Assembly: GCF_000430505.1 (NCBI RefSeq)
Contig: NZ_AUMD01000011.1
Location: 1 to 64,000, forward strand
DNA: 64,000 nucleotides
Reading direction: 5' to 3'
Source: Eisenibacter elegans DSM 3317
Lineage (GTDB): Bacteria; Bacteroidota; Bacteroidia; Cytophagales; Microscillaceae
A model generated the notes under the pieces. The model did no database searches. It had not been told where the DNA came from and was given only the letters and a program-made list of their open reading frames with translations. The translations under genes and the position numbers were made by a program. Below are positions 60,155 to 64,000 of the stretch, piece by piece; position 1 is the first letter of the stretch, and each line of letters starts with the position of its first letter.

Positions 60155-62172
60155 AAACTGCTTGGAATTTTCAGCCACTACCTACCCAATTGACCGAGGC
60201 CCTGGGTTGGACACTCTTACACGCCCTATGGCAAGGCGTAGCCATCGCGATGTTGTTGGCTCTGGCCTTGATTTTTTTGCGCAAAAACTCCGCCCGGGTG
60301 CGCTATGTGGTGTCGGTATCAGCGTTGGTGGCCTTGTGCTGCCTTTGCTTGGGTACTTTTTGGACGATTTATCGCGCCGAATCCAAACCTGCTGATGCTA
60401 CAATAAACACTGCTACTGCCTATACCCTGCCCGAAACGGCAGCTGATTATGTCTTCGTGGGTACTGTGGCTGCATCGTCGCCCCAAACTTTGGAGGAGTA
60501 TTTACAGACATATCAACATTACTTCGAGCAACAACTACCGCTCTTGGTAACGCTATGGTTGCTGGGGGTAGGTGTGTTGATGCTGCGCCTATTGGGCGGT
60601 ATTGCCTACTTGCAGCGTATCCGGCACTACAAAACTTTTGCTGCTGCCACACATTGGCAGAACCAAACCCAGGCCCTGGCCGAACGCATCGGTATCCGTA
60701 AGACGGTCAACCTATTGGAGTCGGCCCTGGTACAAGTACCAATGACCATCGGCTTTCTGAAGCCGGTCATCTTATTACCCATAGGGGCACTGGCTGGGCT
60801 ATCAGCCTCTCAGGTCGAAATGATATTGGCACACGAGCTGGCGCACATCCGCCGTCACGACTATTTGGTCAACCTCCTGCAATCGGTAGTAGAGATTGTG
60901 CTCTTCTTTCATCCGGCTATGTGGTGGATTGCCGCCCGCATTCGAGAAGAGCGCGAACACTGTTGCGATGATATTGCGCTACAAATTACCCAAGACCCCC
61001 TTACTTTTGCCCGTACGCTGGCAGCCGTTGAGGAACTGCGCTTGGGAGTGCCGGCCTTGGCTTTTTCGGGTACGCGAGGCTCTTTGCTGACGCGTGTGAA
61101 GCGTGTGATGCAACAACCACGCACACAGGCCACCTTTACCGAAGGATTCTGGGCTGCCTGCTTGCTGGTATTCTTCTTGGGGGTGGCTGCTTGGGGCGCA
61201 CAGGCCGGCATCAATGATATGGATCAACTACAGACCCAAGAAGTCTATATCGATGCCCTCAAAAACAAGGAAAATGACCTGATGCCAACAGCTCAAACAC
61301 TGCCATGGCTACCTGGAGATACTATCCGCTTTGGCCAAAACTTTATGATTGTGGTCGATAAAAACGGGCAAGTACAGGCTTTTAAAGATGGGCAACCGAT
61401 TCCGCAAGAAGCTTATGAGCAGTATGCTGATGAGTTTCAGATTGATGAGCAGCAGGTGCGCATCCGACCCAACAACCCCGAACAGACCATCAACATACGG
61501 CTTGACCCCAAAAAGCAAAACATTGAACGACGCTTGGCAGCCGTCCGCCAAGTCAACAGGGATAGTCTGAGAGGTTCAAAAACCATTATGATGAGAGGGC
61601 AGGTTGGAGAGACTACTTGGCAAAGAGACGGTTTGTTTATCAAACTTGACAAAGACGGCAATATCTTAGAGCTACAAGACGGAGGGCAAACTATTGAGCC
61701 CAAAGATTATGCCCGTTATGAGTCTCAAATCGATGAAGTCAAAAACAGTGTACGCTTCTTTAACTACGAAGATGCCGGCAATTTCAACTTTCAGTTTGAG
61801 GAAAGTGTCGAATGGGCCGAACGCCAAGCAGAATGGGCGGAGCGCCAAGCAGAATGGGCCGAACGCCAAGCCGAGTGGGCTGAAAAATTTGCCGAAAATG
61901 CGCAGCGTTGGGCCGAGAACTTGGTATTTAGCGAAATTCCTGAAATCCCTGATGCGACTATGGCTTTCGTTTTTCGCTCAAAGATGGATACTAAAACCAA
62001 ACACAAGTTGTTAATCAGCGAAATGCGCAAAGATGGCCTTCTAAAAGAAGGAGAAGATTCCTACAGTAACGGCTCAGAGATTATCATCAAGGACGGAAAA
62101 GTCAAAAAGCTTTTCGGAAAAAAAATACCTACTGATTTAGAACCAAAGTACCGTAAGATTTGGGCAGAATAA
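60151..62172 (+). CDS. BlaR1-like M56 family metallopeptidase with heptad-repeat C-terminus
   Basis: 673 residues. The first 350 form an M56 domain: membrane helices near 22-42, 50-72, 130-150, the zinc motif HELAH at 228-232 within ILAHELAHIRRHDYLVN, and the downstream EREHCCDD. A further helix lies near 335-352. The rest is extracytoplasmic with two related beta segments (NFMIVVDKNGQVQAFKDGQPI and LFIKLDKDGNILELQDGGQT), then five 7-residue EWAERQA-type units (554-588), and a polar tail. There is no penicillin-binding sensor domain. It is likely a signal peptidase-type receptor for the BlaI repressor with an unknown stimulus. Confidence 0.9.
   Translation: MKTAWNFQPLPTQLTEALGWTLLHALWQGVAIAMLLALALIFLRKNSARVRYVVSVSALVALCCLCLGTFWTIYRAESKPADATINTATAYTLPETAADYVFVGTVAASSPQTLEEYLQTYQHYFEQQLPLLVTLWLLGVGVLMLRLLGGIAYLQRIRHYKTFAAATHWQNQTQALAERIGIRKTVNLLESALVQVPMTIGFLKPVILLPIGALAGLSASQVEMILAHELAHIRRHDYLVNLLQSVVEIVLFFHPAMWWIAARIREEREHCCDDIALQITQDPLTFARTLAAVEELRLGVPALAFSGTRGSLLTRVKRVMQQPRTQATFTEGFWAACLLVFFLGVAAWGAQAGINDMDQLQTQEVYIDALKNKENDLMPTAQTLPWLPGDTIRFGQNFMIVVDKNGQVQAFKDGQPIPQEAYEQYADEFQIDEQQVRIRPNNPEQTINIRLDPKKQNIERRLAAVRQVNRDSLRGSKTIMMRGQVGETTWQRDGLFIKLDKDGNILELQDGGQTIEPKDYARYESQIDEVKNSVRFFNYEDAGNFNFQFEESVEWAERQAEWAERQAEWAERQAEWAEKFAENAQRWAENLVFSEIPEIPDATMAFVFRSKMDTKTKHKLLISEMRKDGLLKEGEDSYSNGSEIIIKDGKVKKLFGKKIPTDLEPKYRKIWAE
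61810..61914 (+). repeat. 21-bp tandem repeats inside the M56 gene
   Basis: Five consecutive 21-bp units encode EWAERQA three times, then EWAEKFA and ENAQRWA. The first three differ by only a few silent changes, showing recent expansion. Confidence 0.9.
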
Positions 62173-62180
62173 GCCCCATA

Positions 62181-62221
62181 AAAAAGTCTGCCAGGAGTTT
62201 GGGATTCCAGCAGGCTTTTTT
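62181..62221. terminator. terminator between the M56 gene and the convergent small gene
   Basis: AAAAAAGTCTGC and GCAGGCTTTTTT form a stem with one G-T pair, with an 18-base loop. The A and T tracts serve both strands. Confidence 0.82.
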
Positions 62222-62226
62222 CCAAA

Positions 62227-62379
62227 TCAAGATTTTTTGGCTTGCTCCAAGGCGCTTACTTGCTCTAGGGTTGCTTTTACTTTTTCGAGCATAGCCGTAC
62301 GAATTTCACGTACTTGTTTTAGCTCGGTTACGGTCTCATTGAGCGACTGTAGGAGCTGTTGGGTGTCGTATCTTTTCAT
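62227..62379 (-). CDS. 50-residue coiled-coil small protein
   Basis: ATG at 62379-62377 and TGA at 62229-62227. The protein reads MKRYDTQQLLQSLNETVTEL, then KQVREIRTAMLEKVKATLEQ and VSALEQAKKS. It is one amphipathic helix with leucine/valine heptads and no membrane segment. It is convergent with the M56 gene and shares its terminator. No family was recognised. The regular heptads and the well-placed terminator argue that it is real, but it may still be chance. Confidence 0.55.
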   Translation of the reverse strand: MKRYDTQQLLQSLNETVTELKQVREIRTAMLEKVKATLEQVSALEQAKKS

Positions 62380-62524
62380 TTTAAAATGCTACTATCGCAA
62401 GGGTAGTGGGTGTGTGTCATTTTTGCAATACAAAGTTAGCCCCTAATGAGGGGACTTTACAAGGCTCAAAGACTGTATTTGGCCTCAGGTAAATACCTGA
62501 TTTTTGCGCAAAATGACCAAAATG

Positions 62525-63271
62525 TTACTTGCATTTTTCCCCTTTGTAAACTTTGACTTCGGAGCCTTTGGCCAGCAACACCGAGCTAGGTGCGGCCTCC
62601 AAATAGGGCACAAACACCTGACCGTAGAGGGCCGCTGTATCCAGCTGGATATGGTATGACTGTACCTCAAACACATCCCAAGTAGGGTGCTCAACGGCAT
62701 ACTGCAAGGTAGTTTGCTCGCTGTATCGGGTGTATCCCCAGTAGTGTTCGGTGATGAATGCTGCTTCAGAATTGGGGTTAAGCGGCTGTGGGCGAGGGTC
62801 TGCCTCCACCCGGAAACTGTGCGGGTTTTGTTTTTTGCCCCAAGTATAGGTTACCGACAGCCTGTCGGCTTGGTGAATGATTTCGTGTCCCATCGGCATC
62901 CGCTTATAATGTTCTCTATAGAGGCCATTGGCCACCCAAGCAATAGCGTATTTGGGTACTATCTCGCGCACAAACACCACACCACGCCGCCAACTACCAT
63001 CAGTATGTTTGAATACCACATAAAACCGTAGGTTGACTTCCTCAAAGTGGCGATGCCAGGGGATAGGCAGCCCCAAAACGCGGGTATCTCTAAACATAAA
63101 TCCCACCAAACTTACATATGTCTGCCCGTTCCAATAGTCGAGGTATGTATGGCGAGGCAAATAAGGGATAAGCACCTTAGGGTCAATCACATAATTGGCC
63201 ATAGCCAGATATTCCCATCGGGCTTTGAGGAAAACAGGTTGTTGGGTCAGGGGTGTGTTTGTTGGGGTCAT
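62525..63271 (-). CDS. DUF2071 (YqjF-like) protein
   Basis: 248 residues. FLKARWEYLAMANYVIDPKVLIPYLP, YVSLVGFMFRDTRVLGLPIPWHRHFEEVNLRFYV and GVVFVREIVPKYAIAWVANGLYREHY are the typical DUF2071 stretches. The fold is thought to be like acetoacetate decarboxylase, but no catalytic lysine is assigned. Its ATG overlaps the stop of the acetyltransferase (ATGA), so both are coupled. Function unknown. Confidence 0.9.
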   Translation of the reverse strand: MTPTNTPLTQQPVFLKARWEYLAMANYVIDPKVLIPYLPRHTYLDYWNGQTYVSLVGFMFRDTRVLGLPIPWHRHFEEVNLRFYVVFKHTDGSWRRGVVFVREIVPKYAIAWVANGLYREHYKRMPMGHEIIHQADRLSVTYTWGKKQNPHSFRVEADPRPQPLNPNSEAAFITEHYWGYTRYSEQTTLQYAVEHPTWDVFEVQSYHIQLDTAALYGQVFVPYLEAAPSSVLLAKGSEVKVYKGEKCK

Positions 63272-63705
63272 AAGGGTAAAAGCATTGGGTAGTGTTCGAT
63301 GCCCGCTTCTTCAAAAGCTTCTCCGCTAATCACAAAACCGGCACGCAGGTAAAACGACACCGCAGGCGACTGGGCGTGTAGGTAGCACAAAGTCCTTTTG
63401 GGAGCTTGTCGAGCGATATCGTCCAATACCCCTCTAAGCAAGACAGAACCCGCGCCTTGGTTGCGGTAAGCGGCCAACACAGCAAAGCGTTCCAGCTTGA
63501 TGCCTTTGTCGGTATAGCGCCAACGAGCGGCTCCGCAAGGGTTGCCCGTGGGGGTGTGGAGCAAGAGATAGTGATGAGCGCTGGACTCGTGTTGGTCAAG
63601 CTCCAGTGTTGAGGGCACGCCTTGCTCTATCACAAATACTTGTTGTCTTATTTGATGGGCTTGGGCTAATTGTTCGGGTTGTGTGATGTGGAGGGTGGTA
63701 TACAT
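63268..63705 (-). CDS. GNAT family N-acetyltransferase (ElaA/YitI-like)
   Basis: 145 residues. IRQQVFVIEQGVPSTLELDQHES is the N-terminal part seen in ElaA-type acetyltransferases. KLERFAVLAAYRNQGAGSVLLRGVLDD is the acetyl-CoA loop (RxxGxG-type: RNQGAG), and SPAVSFYLRAGFVISGEAFEEAGIEHYPM closes the fold. The substrate is unknown. It is coupled to the DUF2071 gene downstream. Confidence 0.92.
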   Translation of the reverse strand: MYTTLHITQPEQLAQAHQIRQQVFVIEQGVPSTLELDQHESSAHHYLLLHTPTGNPCGAARWRYTDKGIKLERFAVLAAYRNQGAGSVLLRGVLDDIARQAPKRTLCYLHAQSPAVSFYLRAGFVISGEAFEEAGIEHYPMLLPL

Positions 63706-64000
63706 TTGTAGGAAATATGAGAACCTAATCGGGGTAAATAAACAAGACTATGCGCCTATGGTATATTTTGGCATAGGTTGTAGCTTTTGACAAAAGCTAC
63801 AAAGCCCTGGGACATCACCAAGGTCATCATTTTTTTGATTTTGCCCAAAAAAGCCGTAACTTTCTTTTGCCTATGGCTACCTTTTGCAGCTAAATGTGAT
63901 TAAAGCAAAACAAATACAGTCTTGTTTCAGTAGACAGCACTATATAGTCATTCAAGCGCCATTTTCTGCCTTCACGAAAAGGCACCTGATTTTACCCCTT
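63706..64000. other. right-edge intergenic region
   Basis: No gene was recognised. A perfect palindrome, GTAGCTTTTG-A-CAAAAGCTAC, lies at 63780-63800. The region beyond 63830 may be the start of the next intergenic or coding stretch, which the window cuts. Confidence 0.5.

Noticed and set aside
60151-62172. Beta-lactam resistance locus
   Set aside because: No beta-lactamase gene and no penicillin-binding sensor domain motif (SxxK/KTG) in the M56 protein, so a resistance label is not supported.

Overview
The window is chromosomal DNA from a gliding member of the Bacteroidota, most likely of the Cytophagales type. Four things point there. It holds the type IX secretion / gliding core (porP/sprF-like, gldK, gldL, gldM, gldN) and a second gliding cluster (mutY-ssb-gldE-gldD). 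It has a SusC/SusD outer-membrane pair. Its best promoters read TTTG-N20-TAnnTTTG, the Bacteroidota -33/-7 type. Almost no gene has a Shine-Dalgarno sequence, with infC as the exception. The species cannot be named from the sequence alone.

Layout. 1-12.4 kb: a truncated PD-(D/E)XK nuclease gene at the left edge, then housekeeping and metabolic genes (SDR oxidoreductase, methylmalonyl-CoA epimerase, IscA-type and Nfu-type Fe-S proteins, an EEP phosphatase, a secreted zinc hydrolase, a YugP-like peptidase, XerD-like recombinase, comB, tdk, a DUF4105 protein, an orphan substrate-binding protein). 12.4-18.4 kb: the T9SS motor operon on the minus strand, with strong hairpins between gldK/gldL and gldM/gldN. 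18.6-31.2 kb: hemD with DUF4271, two MacB-type permeases, queA, a deoxynucleoside kinase, a LuxE-like acyltransferase, lipoproteins, an HTTM-like membrane pair, and a stand-alone infC with an ATC start. 31.6-40.3 kb: asd, susD/susC, and a fused HAD phosphatase-phosphoglycerate dehydrogenase (serine pathway). 40.3-51 kb: TerB-like and DUF697/SHOCT proteins, comF, a glycosyltransferase, the gldD-gldE-ssb-mutY cluster, rbfA, a polytopic membrane protein and gcvT. 51-53 kb: two identical tRNA-Asp genes, a tRNA-Arg gene, an Ohr-type peroxidase and two tandem Glu-rich mini-lipoproteins. 53-64 kb: pth, a sensor kinase, purine nucleoside phosphorylase, a PolB-like exonuclease, a Gly/Lys-repeat secreted protein, an FMN reductase, a BlaI/BlaR1-like pair with three matching operators, a 50-codon small gene, a DUF2071 protein and an acetyltransferase.

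How the genes work together. GldK/L/M/N and PorP/SprF build the envelope-spanning secretion and motility machine, and GldD/GldE belong to the same gliding system. HemD, Asd, SerA and GcvT serve haem, aspartate-family, serine and glycine/one-carbon metabolism. Tdk, the deoxynucleoside kinase and PNP salvage nucleosides. QueA, Pth, RbfA, IF-3 and the tRNAs serve translation.

There is no prophage, CRISPR array, complete insertion sequence or classical defence island. The least ordinary items are a BlaI/M56 regulatory pair whose sensor carries 7-residue EWAERQA repeats, a MITE-like inverted-repeat element present twice, intercistronic hairpins in the T9SS operon, and the restored N-terminus of infC.
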